Positions 17,659 to 25,387 of a DNA stretch of 31,251 nucleotides are shown here, in pieces. The notes below the pieces were generated by a model. It had not been told where the DNA came from. It did not search any database and was given only the letters and a program-made list of their open reading frames with translations. Each line of letters begins with the position of its first letter. The first letter of the stretch is position 1. This DNA is from Rhizobium leguminosarum (GTDB taxonomy: Bacteria; Pseudomonadota; Alphaproteobacteria; Rhizobiales; Rhizobiaceae), in NCBI RefSeq assembly GCF_001652265.1, contig NZ_LWBS01000132.1:1-31251 (forward strand), read 5' to 3'. The translations under genes and the position numbers were made by a program.

Positions 17659-17683
17659 CGGCGCCCTTGCGGGCGCCGTTTTT
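17659..17683 (+). terminator. Rho-independent terminator of purB
   Basis: A perfect 8-bp GC stem, CGGCGCCC / GGGCGCCG, with the loop TTGC and five T directly after it, 23 bp past the purB stop. On the minus strand the hairpin is followed by CTATATCG and no T run, so it terminates plus-strand transcripts only. Confidence 0.9.
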
Positions 17684-17713
17684 CTGCCGGCATATCCCTC
17701 CGTCGAGAATTTA

Positions 17714-18112
17714 TCAGACGGCTTTTTTCCTTAGTCGCAGCCTGATCATAACTGGGAAGTAGATACACGCGACAAGGATAGAAGGCATAGAAATAATAAG
17801 GAAAAAAGCTAACAAGGTCAGCCTCTGAATACTTCCACCCGACAGCAACAAGAAAGCCGCCACGATCAGCAACAAAATTACTGTAAAAATGATAGACGAC
17901 CAAAGAAATGGCCGTGAATTTATTTCAATGTATTTCACACGATAAAAAACAAACAAAACAAAAACGATCGGTAGCGAAACATTAAACTTCGGAATAAACA
18001 CCATAAAGCCGATATCGTCGAAGAAAAATGCCAAATGACCTAACGCCAATCCTATGAAATAAGCCTGAAAGAACAGCTCAACCTGCGGCTCTCGAAGAAA
18101 GGAGTCGTTCAT
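17714..18112 (-). CDS. AT-rich four-helix membrane protein, unknown
   Basis: A 132-residue protein with four predicted membrane helices (AYFIGLALGHLAFFF, VSLPIVFVLFVFY, WSSIIFTVILLLIVAAFLLL, LLAFFLIISMPSILVACIYF) and a basic end, RLRLRKKAV. I recognise no family. Its composition differs sharply from its neighbours: A/T-rich codons such as AAA, TTT, ATA and TTA are frequent, suggesting recent acquisition. The frame is intact, an AGGGA sits just upstream of the ATG, and a good promoter match lies at 18145-18174, so it looks expressed. It is convergent with purB across the terminator. It could be a lineage-specific orphan or part of a small mobile cargo. Confidence 0.65.
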   Translation of the reverse strand: MNDSFLREPQVELFFQAYFIGLALGHLAFFFDDIGFMVFIPKFNVSLPIVFVLFVFYRVKYIEINSRPFLWSSIIFTVILLLIVAAFLLLSGGSIQRLTLLAFFLIISMPSILVACIYFPVMIRLRLRKKAV

Positions 18113-18144
18113 TTTTCCCTGCGGAGTTGGATTTAATGAACTGA

Positions 18145-18174
18145 ATATAGTGTCGATTGTATTTCATAGTCTAG
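18145..18174 (-). promoter_or_regulatory. Predicted promoter for the AT-rich membrane protein
   Basis: On the minus strand CTAGAC (18174-18169) and CTATAT (18150-18145) are 18 nt apart, close to the rhizobial CTTGAC-N17-CTATAT consensus (one mismatch, one extra base of spacing). The -35 overlaps the stop codon of the upstream iron-permease-family gene. Transcription would start near 18138, leaving a leader of about 26 nt with AGGGA before the ATG at 18112. Confidence 0.5.
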
Positions 18175-18662
18175 CTTTTCTCAAGCGGCCGCTGTTTTTG
18201 CTTCGGTGCTTTGGCAACCACAGAGCGTTTGCGCGCCTCCGCCTTTTTCGACGGTGTCGCATTTGCTGCTTCGGTTGATTCCGATGTCCTGCAAGCCTCC
18301 GTCTCGCCCCTGCCCTTTGCGGCCTTGGCGACCAACTCGTCGAGACGTTTCAGCTCTTCCTCGTCGAGATTCTCGATGCCGATGAAACGGTTTTCGGCAT
18401 GGCTGGTCAGGATGATTTCGTTGAGCTTGGCCTGGATCGCCCGCGTGTCGCGTGTCTGGGCGTTCTGCAACACGAAAACCATCAGAAAGGTGATGATCGT
18501 CGTGCCGGTATTGATGATCAGTTGCCAGGTTTCCGAATAGACGAAGACGGGGCCGAGTGCCGCCCAGATGACGACGACGATCAGCGCCAGGATGAAGATG
18601 ACGGGTTTGCCCGCCCATTCCGATACCTTTGTTGCGAAGCGGGCAAACAGATGCTTCATCAT
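18171..18662 (-). CDS. Low-affinity iron permease family protein
   Basis: A protein of about 163 residues of the bacterial 'low affinity iron permease' family (related to fungal Fet4 by name, function in bacteria unproven). Two membrane helices are clear, KPVIFILALIVVVIWAALGP and WQLIINTGTTIITFLMVFVL, followed by the family signature LQNAQTRDTRAIQAKLNEII. The tail is rich in Lys, Arg and Ala and probably disordered. The open frame extends upstream to 18803, but those residues are unlike the family. GAGG directly before the paired ATGs at 18662/18659 marks the real start. It lies downstream of the DUF2189 gene on the same strand, separated by a GC hairpin. Confidence 0.75.
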   Translation of the reverse strand: MMKHLFARFATKVSEWAGKPVIFILALIVVVIWAALGPVFVYSETWQLIINTGTTIITFLMVFVLQNAQTRDTRAIQAKLNEIILTSHAENRFIGIENLDEEELKRLDELVAKAAKGRGETEACRTSESTEAANATPSKKAEARKRSVVAKAPKQKQRPLEKS

Positions 18663-18753
18663 CACCTCAAAGATCCTCCCTCGAAGTCTCCAGAGCATAA
18701 TGTCGACGACATCATGCTCTCGGCTAAACAAACTCCGAGGCAGGATCGAGGTT

Positions 18754-18783
18754 CCCCCAGGGATCCGAGATTCCCCCTGGGGG
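18754..18783. repeat. 9-bp inverted repeat within a C-rich triple repeat
   Basis: CCCCCAGGG (18754-18762) and CCCTGGGGG (18775-18783) are perfect inverted copies with a 12-nt loop. TTCCCC recurs three times at 18752, 18771 and 18791 with G-rich flanks. The element lies in the 149-bp gap between the DUF2189 stop and the iron-permease start. There is no T run on either strand, so it is not a standard terminator. It may lower read-through or be a small repeat family. Confidence 0.5.
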
Positions 18784-18811
18784 CCGGGATTCCCCGCAGG
18801 CAAGGCTGTGG

Positions 18812-19618
18812 TTATGCTGTGACTTCCCGCGCAATCAGCTTGCGATAGAGATGCCAGGTCGCATGGCCGAGGATCGGGATAACCAGCGCAAGCCCGGCAA
18901 AGACCGGAATCGTGCCGATAACGAGCAGCGCGGCGACGATCAGGCCCCAGAGCAGCACCGGCACCGGATTGAGAACCGTCGCGCGGATCGACGCCGTGAC
19001 GGCGGCGACTGCCCCGACATCGCGGTCGAGCAGCAGCGGAAAGGTAATGACGGTCATGGCCAGCACGACGAGCGCAAAGACGAAGCCGATGAGATTGCCC
19101 CAGATGATCAACTGCATGCCCTCTGACGTGCCGAAGACCTGGCGGAAAAAGTCCGCCATGCTGCGCGGAAAGACCTCGCCCAACAGATTGCTATAGAGCG
19201 TCTGCGCCGTCACCAGCCAGACGACGAAGAGGCCGCAGAGCATCAGCCCGACCGCGACGATCGACGGCAGCGCCGGCGAATGGCGTACGTCCAGCGCAAG
19301 CGTCCAGGACGCGTCGAGGCCGGCCTCGCGCCGGCGGCTGATCTCATAGAGGCCAATCGCCGCGATCGGGCCGATCAGCACGAAACCCGCCATCAGCGGG
19401 AAGACCATCGGCAAAAGATTGGCGCCCGAGGTCCACAGCGTCAGGAAGACGCCCGCGATCGGGTACATCAGGCACAGGAACACATAATGGGACGGTTTCT
19501 CCATGAAATCTTCATATCCGCGCTTCAGCGCGTCGAAGACGTCAGCGATACCGATGCGATTGACGACGGGCCGCGCGAAGCTTTCGCTTGCACCCGTCAT
19601 GACGTGAAATGCCGCCAT
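18812..19618 (-). CDS. DUF2189 integral membrane protein
   Basis: A protein of about 268 residues with six or so membrane helices. Family features include the N-terminal part NRIGIADVFDALKRGYEDFM, then FLCLMYPIAGVFLTLW, MAGFVLIGPIAAIGLYEISR, IVAVGLMLCGLFVVWLV, WGNLIGFVFALVVLAMTVI and a C-terminal helix pair ending PILGHATWHLYRKLIARE. The central loop FPLLLDRDVGAVAAVTAS is typical of DUF2189. No function is known. The chosen ATG (19618) has GAGGAG at a good distance; the frame extends to 19747, but the added residues are unlike the family. It is divergent from the RBBP9-like hydrolase. Confidence 0.8.
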   Translation of the reverse strand: MAAFHVMTGASESFARPVVNRIGIADVFDALKRGYEDFMEKPSHYVFLCLMYPIAGVFLTLWTSGANLLPMVFPLMAGFVLIGPIAAIGLYEISRRREAGLDASWTLALDVRHSPALPSIVAVGLMLCGLFVVWLVTAQTLYSNLLGEVFPRSMADFFRQVFGTSEGMQLIIWGNLIGFVFALVVLAMTVITFPLLLDRDVGAVAAVTASIRATVLNPVPVLLWGLIVAALLVIGTIPVFAGLALVIPILGHATWHLYRKLIAREVTA

Positions 19619-19794
19619 GGCTTTCTCCTCCTCAGCCGAGACCTGATCGGCGGCGGACAGCATCGGCGGACAAGCCGACACGAAATCCGCAACCGGCACT
19701 GGAGGAATATAGCAACTTTCGCGGCCCGTGTCGCTCCCTCCCTTCACATCCCCCTCTTGACATCTTGGACCAACTTTCTCACATCGGCGGCATC

Positions 19795-20349
19795 ATGAAA
19801 GCCTCAGACGCAGATATCCTCATCATCCCCGGTTACACCAATTCCGGCCCGGGCCACTGGCAGAGCCGCTGGGAGGCAAAGCTCAGCACGGCGCGGCGCG
19901 TCGAACAGGCCGAATGGACAAAGCCGGTGCGCGAGGACTGGATCGCCCGCATCGCCGAGGAGGTGAACGCCTCGACCCGTCCGGTCGTTCTCGTCGCCCA
20001 CTCACTGGGCGTGCCCTCGGTGATCCACGCCATCCCGCATTTCCGCAACCGGGTGGCCGGTGCCTTCCTCGTCGCCCCGCCCGATGTCGCCAATCGCGAT
20101 ATCCGCCCGAAGCACCTGATGACCTTCGGTCCCTATCCGCGCGATCCGCTGCCCTTCCCGTCGATCACCGTGGCCAGCCGCAACGACCCGTTCGGCAGCT
20201 ACGAGCATGCCGACGATGTCGCCAGCAGCTGGGGCTCCTTCCTCGTCGATGCCGGCGAGGCCGGTCATATCAATGCCGATTCCGGTCATGGCCCATGGCC
20301 CGAAGGCACCATGGTCTTTGCCCAGTTCCTCGGCCGACTCTCTACCTGA
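19795..20349 (+). CDS. RBBP9/YdeN-family serine hydrolase
   Basis: A 184-residue small alpha/beta hydrolase. The N-terminus ILIIPGYTNSGPGHWQSRWE is the family hallmark. The catalytic triad appears complete: Ser70 in VLVAHSLGV, Asp131 in ASRNDPFGSYEHA, and His158 in AGEAGHINADSGHGPWPEG. Members hydrolyse model esters, and their physiological substrates are mostly unknown. The start at 19795 is the first Met before the family motif; longer in-frame extensions back to 19609 overlap the divergent gene's leader. There is no strong ribosome binding site. The 176-bp gap to the divergent DUF2189 gene contains a TTGACA at 19757-19762 but no good -10. Confidence 0.85.
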   Translation: MKASDADILIIPGYTNSGPGHWQSRWEAKLSTARRVEQAEWTKPVREDWIARIAEEVNASTRPVVLVAHSLGVPSVIHAIPHFRNRVAGAFLVAPPDVANRDIRPKHLMTFGPYPRDPLPFPSITVASRNDPFGSYEHADDVASSWGSFLVDAGEAGHINADSGHGPWPEGTMVFAQFLGRLST

Positions 20350-20445
20350 TCGAGGAAAAGGCATCGTCTCTCTTGTTGAGCAACTGCTTTCTAAGTCTTT
20401 CTTAATGGAATGACAGCAGACTGCGCCGAAGTGAAATAAGCGAGA

Positions 20446-22743
20446 ATGCCCGTGAAGAAAGCCCATACAGAGGCCGGTGATCCGCACGGCGATGCCGCAG
20501 CGGCTGAGGCAGGCATCGGCAATGGGGCAGCCGACGATTCCGACCTGGCCGAGCGGGAGAGCCGCTGGAATTATGCGCTCGTCGGCTCGGGCCTTGGCGT
20601 ATGGGATCACAATTACCGTCTCGACCGGAAATATTACTCGCCGACGTGGAAAACCATCCGCGGCATGGCGCCCGACGAGGAAGCCGACGGCGATTACGAG
20701 GCTTGGCTGCAGCTCGTCCATCCCGACGATCGCGATTTCGTCGTCCGTGCGATCGACCGGCAGAACGCCGGCGATCCCGATTACCAGATCTTCGAATATC
20801 GCGAGCGTCACAAGGACGGCCACTGGGTCTGGATCGAGTGTCGCGGCGCCTGCGTCGAATGGGACGAGAACGGCGTGCCCACGCGCATCATCGGCACGGA
20901 TACGGATATCACCGCCCGCAAGCAGGCGGAGGAGACGCTGTCGCGTTTGTCGCGCCGGCTCGATCTGGCGCTGGAGGTTTCCCGCATCGGCGTCTTCGAG
21001 GCTGATATCGAGCATGATACCGTCGAATGGGACGAGCGCCTCATCGCCATTTACGGCCTGCAGGGCGCCTCGCGCCAGATCGCCAGCGACGCCTGGGCGA
21101 AAAGCCTGCATCCCGACGACCGCGAGCGCGTGCTTGGCTTGTCCGACCGGAGCGTCGAAAGCGGCCGCGATTTCCAGCAGGAATACCGCATCATCCGCGG
21201 CGACGGCGTCGAACGTGTCATCCGCGCCCGCTCGGCCTTCTTCATCGATGGCAACGGCCAGCGCAAGCTGATTGGCGCCAACTGGGACGTCACCGAGGAA
21301 GTCGCGCTCCGCGACGAGCTGCAGCGCGCCAAGGATCTGGCCGAGGCGCGCAACCGCGAGCTCGAAGCCGCCAAGGAGAGCATCGAGCACCTGGCGCTGC
21401 ACGACTATCTCACCGGCCTGCCGAACCGCCGCTATCTCGACAAAATGCTGGGCGAGCGTTCGGCCGAATGCCGGGCCAAGGGCCTGGCACTGGCGATCCT
21501 GCATATCGATCTCGACCGCTTCAAGCAGATCAACGACACGCTCGGCCACCGGGCCGGCGACGCCATGCTGCAGCATGCCGCAAGCGTGCTGAGGAATTCC
21601 GTCCGCGCCGCCGATTTTGTCGCTCGCATTGGTGGCGATGAATTCGTCATCCTCTGCGCCGTCGATCCCGCGTCGAAGAAGATCGCCGGCCTTGCCGAAC
21701 GTGTTATCCGCGAATTGCGCAAACCCGTCAGATATGAGGGGCACGACTGCCGTTTCGGCGCCAGCGTCGGCATCGCCATCGACAGCGGACCGAAGCTCGA
21801 CGCCAAGCAGATACTGCTCGACGCCGATATCGCCCTCTATCGTGCCAAGGGCCTCGGCCGCAACCGCTTCGAATTCTTCTCGGCCTCTGCCCGCCGCGAC
21901 ATCATCTCCGCCAAGCACCTTGCCGACGAGATCCTGATCGGCCTCGAACGCAATGAATTCGTGCCCTTCTACCAGCTGCAGTTCGATGCCCGCACGCTGG
22001 ATGTCACCGGCGTCGAAACACTTGCCCGCTGGCAGCACCCGGTGCACGGGCTGCTGACGCCCGACCGCTTCCTCGACATCGCAGAGGATCTCGACGTCGT
22101 CTCGACCATCGACGCCCTGATCCTGGAGCGCGCCATCGCCGATCGGAAGGTGTGGCTGAAGGACGGGCTACCGATCCCGAAGATATCGGTCAACGTCTCC
22201 GCCCGCCGGCTCGCCGATCCCGATCTCGGCAAGAAGCTCCGCGCCTTGAAGATCGAGCCCGGCACGTTCTCCTTCGAACTGCTGGAATCGATCTCGCTCG
22301 ACGATTGCGACGAGGCGGTGGCCGCCAACCTGAAAAAGCTACGCAAGCTCGGCATCGACATCCAGATCGACGATTTCGGCACCGGCCATGCCTCGATCGT
22401 CAGCCTGCTGCGATTGAGCCCGAAGACGCTGAAGATCGACCGCGAGCTGATCCGCATGCTGCCGCAATCGGCCGAGCAGCGCAAACTCGTCGGCTCGATC
22501 ATCGATATCGGCCGCTCGCTGAACATCCTCGTCATCGCCGAGGGTGTCGAAACGGCGGATCATATCCGGATTCTCGAAGAACTCGACTGTGACACGCTGC
22601 AGGGCTACGCGCTCGCCCGGCCGATGCCGGCCATGCAGATCCCCTCCTTCATCCGCGCCGGGAGCTGGCGCCACGGGCAAATTGCCGCTCGCGCGCTGCA
22701 GACGCAGCTTCGCCGCGTCCTGCCAGGCAGAGCCGCCAAATAA
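20446..22743 (+). CDS. PAS-PAS-GGDEF-EAL cyclic-di-GMP signalling protein
   Basis: A 765-residue soluble protein without membrane helices. Two PAS/PAC domains cover about residues 40-160 (WNYALVGSGLGVWDHNYRLD to IIGTDTDITARKQ) and 170-290 (ending GANWDVTEEVA). A helical linker leads to GGDEF (residues 396-400) with an intact RxxD inhibitory site (RAAD, 387-390), so cyclase activity and product inhibition are likely. The EAL domain has ETL (524-526) in place of EAL, yet keeps other ligands (SVNVSARRL, FELLES, IDDFGTGHASI, KIDREL, EGVET). It may be bifunctional, with the signal sensed by the PAS domains. Targets would be motility or exopolysaccharide. It is transcribed alone, 96 bp after the hydrolase. 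Confidence 0.92.
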   Translation: MPVKKAHTEAGDPHGDAAAAEAGIGNGAADDSDLAERESRWNYALVGSGLGVWDHNYRLDRKYYSPTWKTIRGMAPDEEADGDYEAWLQLVHPDDRDFVVRAIDRQNAGDPDYQIFEYRERHKDGHWVWIECRGACVEWDENGVPTRIIGTDTDITARKQAEETLSRLSRRLDLALEVSRIGVFEADIEHDTVEWDERLIAIYGLQGASRQIASDAWAKSLHPDDRERVLGLSDRSVESGRDFQQEYRIIRGDGVERVIRARSAFFIDGNGQRKLIGANWDVTEEVALRDELQRAKDLAEARNRELEAAKESIEHLALHDYLTGLPNRRYLDKMLGERSAECRAKGLALAILHIDLDRFKQINDTLGHRAGDAMLQHAASVLRNSVRAADFVARIGGDEFVILCAVDPASKKIAGLAERVIRELRKPVRYEGHDCRFGASVGIAIDSGPKLDAKQILLDADIALYRAKGLGRNRFEFFSASARRDIISAKHLADEILIGLERNEFVPFYQLQFDARTLDVTGVETLARWQHPVHGLLTPDRFLDIAEDLDVVSTIDALILERAIADRKVWLKDGLPIPKISVNVSARRLADPDLGKKLRALKIEPGTFSFELLESISLDDCDEAVAANLKKLRKLGIDIQIDDFGTGHASIVSLLRLSPKTLKIDRELIRMLPQSAEQRKLVGSIIDIGRSLNILVIAEGVETADHIRILEELDCDTLQGYALARPMPAMQIPSFIRAGSWRHGQIAARALQTQLRRVLPGRAAK

Positions 22744-22850
22744 AAACCTGCATAAGCGGCCCGCCATTTCGCCTTCATTCCACCGTAGAGGAAAAGGCGC
22801 TAAACTCCTCTTGCGAATTCATTCGATTCTCTTGGCGGTATTCCGTAAAA

Positions 22851-22916
22851 TTGGAAACCAAGGCCGCGAAATCCGGAAACCGGGGCCACAGAATCTTGAA
22901 ACCAGGGAAGGAGCGA
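22851..22916. repeat. Three degenerate 22-bp units with GAAACC core, upstream of purC
   Basis: Cores GAAACC occur at 22854, 22876 and 22898, exactly 22 bp apart, with a fourth at 22929. The first two are small palindromes (TTGGAAACCAA, CCGGAAACCGG). Units one and two agree at about 15 of 22 positions; the third is weaker. The 272-bp gap between the GGDEF-EAL gene and purC holds these repeats and an A/T-rich stretch around 22930-22955, with no other gene and no certain promoter. Spacing of about two helical turns is what stacked operator sites on one DNA face would give, but the repeats could also be chance or a decayed element. Confidence 0.45.
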
Positions 22917-23015
22917 CAGGCGGATTGTGAAACCCTCTCTTTTCCTTTAAGGGGACGCCACGAGATCGATCCACTCGCGCTATCCCAAGAGCGCCAACAA
23001 TAGAGAATGACCACG

Positions 23016-23780
23016 ATGAACCGTCGCCGCCGTATCTACGAGGGCAAGGCAAAGATTCTGTATGAAGGCCCGGAACCGGGCACTTTGATCCAGTTCTTCA
23101 AGGACGATGCCACTGCCTTCAACAAGAAGAAACACGAAGTCATCGATGGCAAGGGCGTCCTCAACAACCGCATCTGCGAATATATCTTCAGCCATCTGAA
23201 CAAGATTGGCATCCCTACTCATTTTATCCGCCGGCTCAACATGCGCGAGCAGTTGATCAAGGAAGTAGAGATGATCCCGCTGGAGATCGTCGTGCGCAAT
23301 GTCGCGGCCGGTTCTCTCGCCAAGCGCCTCGGCATCGACGAAGGCGTTGTGCTGCCGCGCTCGATTATCGAATTCTATTACAAGTCCGACGCGCTCGACG
23401 ATCCGATGGTCTCCGAAGAGCACATCACCGCCTTCGGCTGGGCAAACCCCGCAGAACTCGATGACATCATGGCGCTTGCCATCCGCGTCAACGACTTCAT
23501 GACCGGCCTCTTCCTCGGCGTCGGCATCCAGCTCGTCGATTTCAAGATCGAATGCGGCCGCCTCTTCGAAGGCGATATGATGCGCATCATCCTCGCTGAC
23601 GAAATCTCGCCGGACAGCTGCCGGCTGTGGGATATCGAAACCCACGAGAAGATGGACAAGGACCGCTTCCGCCGCGACCTCGGCGGGCTGCTCGAAGCCT
23701 ATTCCGAAGTTGCGCGCCGTCTCGGCATCATCAATGAAAACGAGCCCGTGCGCGGCACCGGCCCGGTTCTCGTCAAGTAA
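23016..23780 (+). CDS. purC: Phosphoribosylaminoimidazole-succinocarboxamide synthase (SAICAR synthetase)
   Basis: A 254-residue enzyme joining aspartate to CAIR with ATP in de novo purine synthesis. Typical pieces are [46 protein letters not shown], the substrate-binding [29 protein letters not shown], and [15 protein letters not shown]. The last is the SAICAR synthetase signature. In-frame ATGs occur at 23007 and 23016. The second gives [10 protein letters not shown], the start usual in rhizobial PurC, and is preferred although neither has a strong ribosome binding site. It heads the purC-purS-kptA-purQ set, with purS 15 bp later. Regulation may involve the repeats upstream. Confidence 0.95.
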   Translation: MNRRRRIYEGKAKILYEGPEPGTLIQFFKDDATAFNKKKHEVIDGKGVLNNRICEYIFSHLNKIGIPTHFIRRLNMREQLIKEVEMIPLEIVVRNVAAGSLAKRLGIDEGVVLPRSIIEFYYKSDALDDPMVSEEHITAFGWANPAELDDIMALAIRVNDFMTGLFLGVGIQLVDFKIECGRLFEGDMMRIILADEISPDSCRLWDIETHEKMDKDRFRRDLGGLLEAYSEVARRLGIINENEPVRGTGPVLVK

Positions 23781-23795
23781 GACAGGAAAGACAAA

Positions 23796-24038
23796 GTGAT
23801 CAAGGCTCGTGTCACCGTCACGCTGAAAAACGGCGTTCTCGATCCGCAGGGCAAGGCTATCGAGGGTGCGCTTGGCGCCCTCGGCTTCTCGGGCGTCGGC
23901 CATGTAAGACAGGGCAAGGTCTTCGACCTCGAGCTTGATGGCGCCGACAAGGGCAAGGCCGAGGCCGACCTCAAGGCCATGTGCGAAAAACTGCTCGCCA
24001 ACACGGTGATCGAGAACTACGCAATCGCGATCGACTGA
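23796..24038 (+). CDS. purS: Phosphoribosylformylglycinamidine synthase subunit PurS
   Basis: An 80-residue subunit of the three-part FGAM synthase, bridging PurL and the glutaminase PurQ. Recognisable are IKARVTVTLKNGVLDPQGKA, LGFSGVGHVRQGKVFDLEL and the end ANTVIENYAIAID, normal in length and sequence. The start is GTG, 15 bp after purC with AGGAAAG upstream. In most bacteria with this arrangement purQ follows directly; here kptA intervenes. The partners in this window are PurQ (24634) and PurL (30350). Confidence 0.95.
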   Translation: MIKARVTVTLKNGVLDPQGKAIEGALGALGFSGVGHVRQGKVFDLELDGADKGKAEADLKAMCEKLLANTVIENYAIAID

Positions 24039-24082
24039 TGATCACAGACCCGTCGTCCGGCGGACTTTGAGGATTTGGCGTC

Positions 24083-24637
24083 ATGATGAAAGCAAAGCTG
24101 GAGACGGAAGTCTCGAAATATATGAGCTATGTTTTGCGTCATGCGCCTGATGCCGCGGGTTTGACGCTTGATAGCGAGGGTTGGGTGTCGTTCGATGAGC
24201 TCGAAAAGGTGTTGGCGTCGAAATACGACGTTTCCCGCGCCGATATTATCGAGATTGTCGACAACAATCCAAAGAAGCGCTTCACGCTCGCCGATGGCAG
24301 AATTCGCGCAAACCAAGGTCATAGCGTCGATGTCGATCTCGCATTGAACCAGGTTGAACCGCCCGCCGCTCTTTTTCACGGCACGTCTCTGACGAACTGG
24401 CACTCGATCGAGCGCGAAGGCTTGAAGAAGATGCAGCGGCACCACGTTCATCTGTCGGCGGATGTCGAAACGGCGAAAATTGTCGCAGCGCGCCGCAAGG
24501 GTGAACATATCATCCTGCGTGTGGATGCTGCCCGCATGTTTTCAGAGGGTCATTCTTTCTTTGTCTCCGACAATGGAGTATGGCTCGCCGAAAGCGTTCC
24601 AATTCAATATCTTTCGCTAGATGCAGGGACCCCATGA
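24083..24637 (+). CDS. kptA: RNA 2'-phosphotransferase KptA/Tpt1
   Basis: A 184-residue member of the Tpt1/KptA family, which moves an internal 2'-phosphate from RNA to NAD+, giving ADP-ribose 1'',2''-cyclic phosphate and nicotinamide. Conserved residues are present: Arg19-His20 in YVLRHAP, Arg75 in RIRANQGHS, the NAD-binding [22 protein letters not shown], and an Arg near 137 in [14 protein letters not shown]. An ATG at 24086 is an equal start choice. The codons are visibly less GC-rich than the flanking pur genes (many TTG, GAT, GTT), suggesting transfer. It sits 44 bp after purS, and its TGA overlaps the purQ ATG (ATGA), so purQ translation is coupled to it. Its bacterial role is unclear, as bacteria lack the yeast tRNA-splicing substrate. 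Confidence 0.93.
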   Translation: MMKAKLETEVSKYMSYVLRHAPDAAGLTLDSEGWVSFDELEKVLASKYDVSRADIIEIVDNNPKKRFTLADGRIRANQGHSVDVDLALNQVEPPAALFHGTSLTNWHSIEREGLKKMQRHHVHLSADVETAKIVAARRKGEHIILRVDAARMFSEGHSFFVSDNGVWLAESVPIQYLSLDAGTP

Positions 24638-25305
24638 AATCAGCCGTCGTTCAACTTCCGGGCCTCAACCGTGACCGCGACATGATCGCCGCCCTGACCA
24701 AGATCTCCGGCAAACCGCCGGTGACGATCTGGCAGACGGAAACCGAGATCCCCGATGTCGATCTGATCGTCATCCCCGGCGGCTTCTCTTATGGCGATTA
24801 CCTGCGTTGCGGCGCGATCGCCGCCCGCATGCCGGTCATGCAGGCGATCATCGATAAGGCTGCAAAGGGCGTGAAGGTGCTCGGCGTCTGCAACGGCTTC
24901 CAGATCCTCGTCGAGGCCGGCCTGCTGCCCGGCGCGCTGATGCGCAATGCCTCGCTGAAATTCGTCTGCCGTGAGATCAAGCTCGAAGTCGTCAATGCTG
25001 AGACGGATTTCACCCGCGCCTACGCGCAGGGCCAGGTCATCCGCTGCCCGGTTGCCCATCATGACGGCAACTATTTCGCCGACGATGCGACGCTGGCCGC
25101 GATCGAAGGCAATGGCCAGGTGGTGTTCCGTTATGCCGAAGGCACCAATCCGAACGGATCGATCAATGATATTGCCGCCGTCATGAACGAAAAGGGCAAC
25201 GTGCTCGGCATGATGCCGCATCCCGAGAACCTGATCGAGGCCGCCCATGGCGGTTCGGACGGCCGCGGCCTCTTCGCCTCGGCGCTCGACGTCATCGCCG
25301 CCTGA
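24634..25305 (+). CDS. purQ: Phosphoribosylformylglycinamidine synthase, glutaminase subunit PurQ
   Basis: A 223-residue class I glutamine amidotransferase supplying ammonia for FGAM formation. The triad is intact: nucleophile Cys86 in [11 protein letters not shown], His196 and Glu198 in [10 protein letters not shown]. Other family parts are [30 protein letters not shown] and [12 protein letters not shown]. The ATG at 24634 overlaps the kptA stop by 4 bp, with AGGGA inside kptA as its ribosome binding site; a longer in-frame start at 24580 lies within kptA and is not needed. purL, its usual next gene, is 5 kb away. An inverted repeat follows the stop. Confidence 0.96.
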   Translation: MKSAVVQLPGLNRDRDMIAALTKISGKPPVTIWQTETEIPDVDLIVIPGGFSYGDYLRCGAIAARMPVMQAIIDKAAKGVKVLGVCNGFQILVEAGLLPGALMRNASLKFVCREIKLEVVNAETDFTRAYAQGQVIRCPVAHHDGNYFADDATLAAIEGNGQVVFRYAEGTNPNGSINDIAAVMNEKGNVLGMMPHPENLIEAAHGGSDGRGLFASALDVIAA

Positions 25306-25314
25306 GCCAGTGCC

Positions 25315-25345
25315 TTGCCCAAAAACACACTGCGGTCTTGGGCAA
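25315..25345 (+). other. Hairpin-forming inverted repeat after purQ
   Basis: TTGCCCAA (25315-25322) and TTGGGCAA (25338-25345) are perfect 8-bp inverted copies around a 15-nt loop, starting 10 bp after the purQ stop. The following bases (CGGCACCCAAAAATCC) lack a T run, so it is not a textbook terminator. It could protect the 3' end of the purine mRNA or attenuate read-through into the lipoprotein gene. Confidence 0.45.
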
Positions 25346-25387
25346 CGGCACCCAAAAATCCTTCCGTCCGGATCTGGAGCACGATTG

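Noticed and set aside
19757..19785. Promoter for the RBBP9-like hydrolase using TTGACA at 19757
   Set aside because: The -35 is perfect, but no acceptable -10 occurs at 16-18 nt, and the implied start would be almost on the ATG; not supported enough to list.
20002..22047. A 681-codon open frame on the minus strand
   Set aside because: It lies antisense to the RBBP9-like and GGDEF-EAL genes, shows no domain, and is explained by GC-rich codon bias opening the opposite frame.
22851..22934. CRISPR-like direct repeats
   Set aside because: Units are only 22 bp, contiguous and degenerate, with no spacers and no cas genes.
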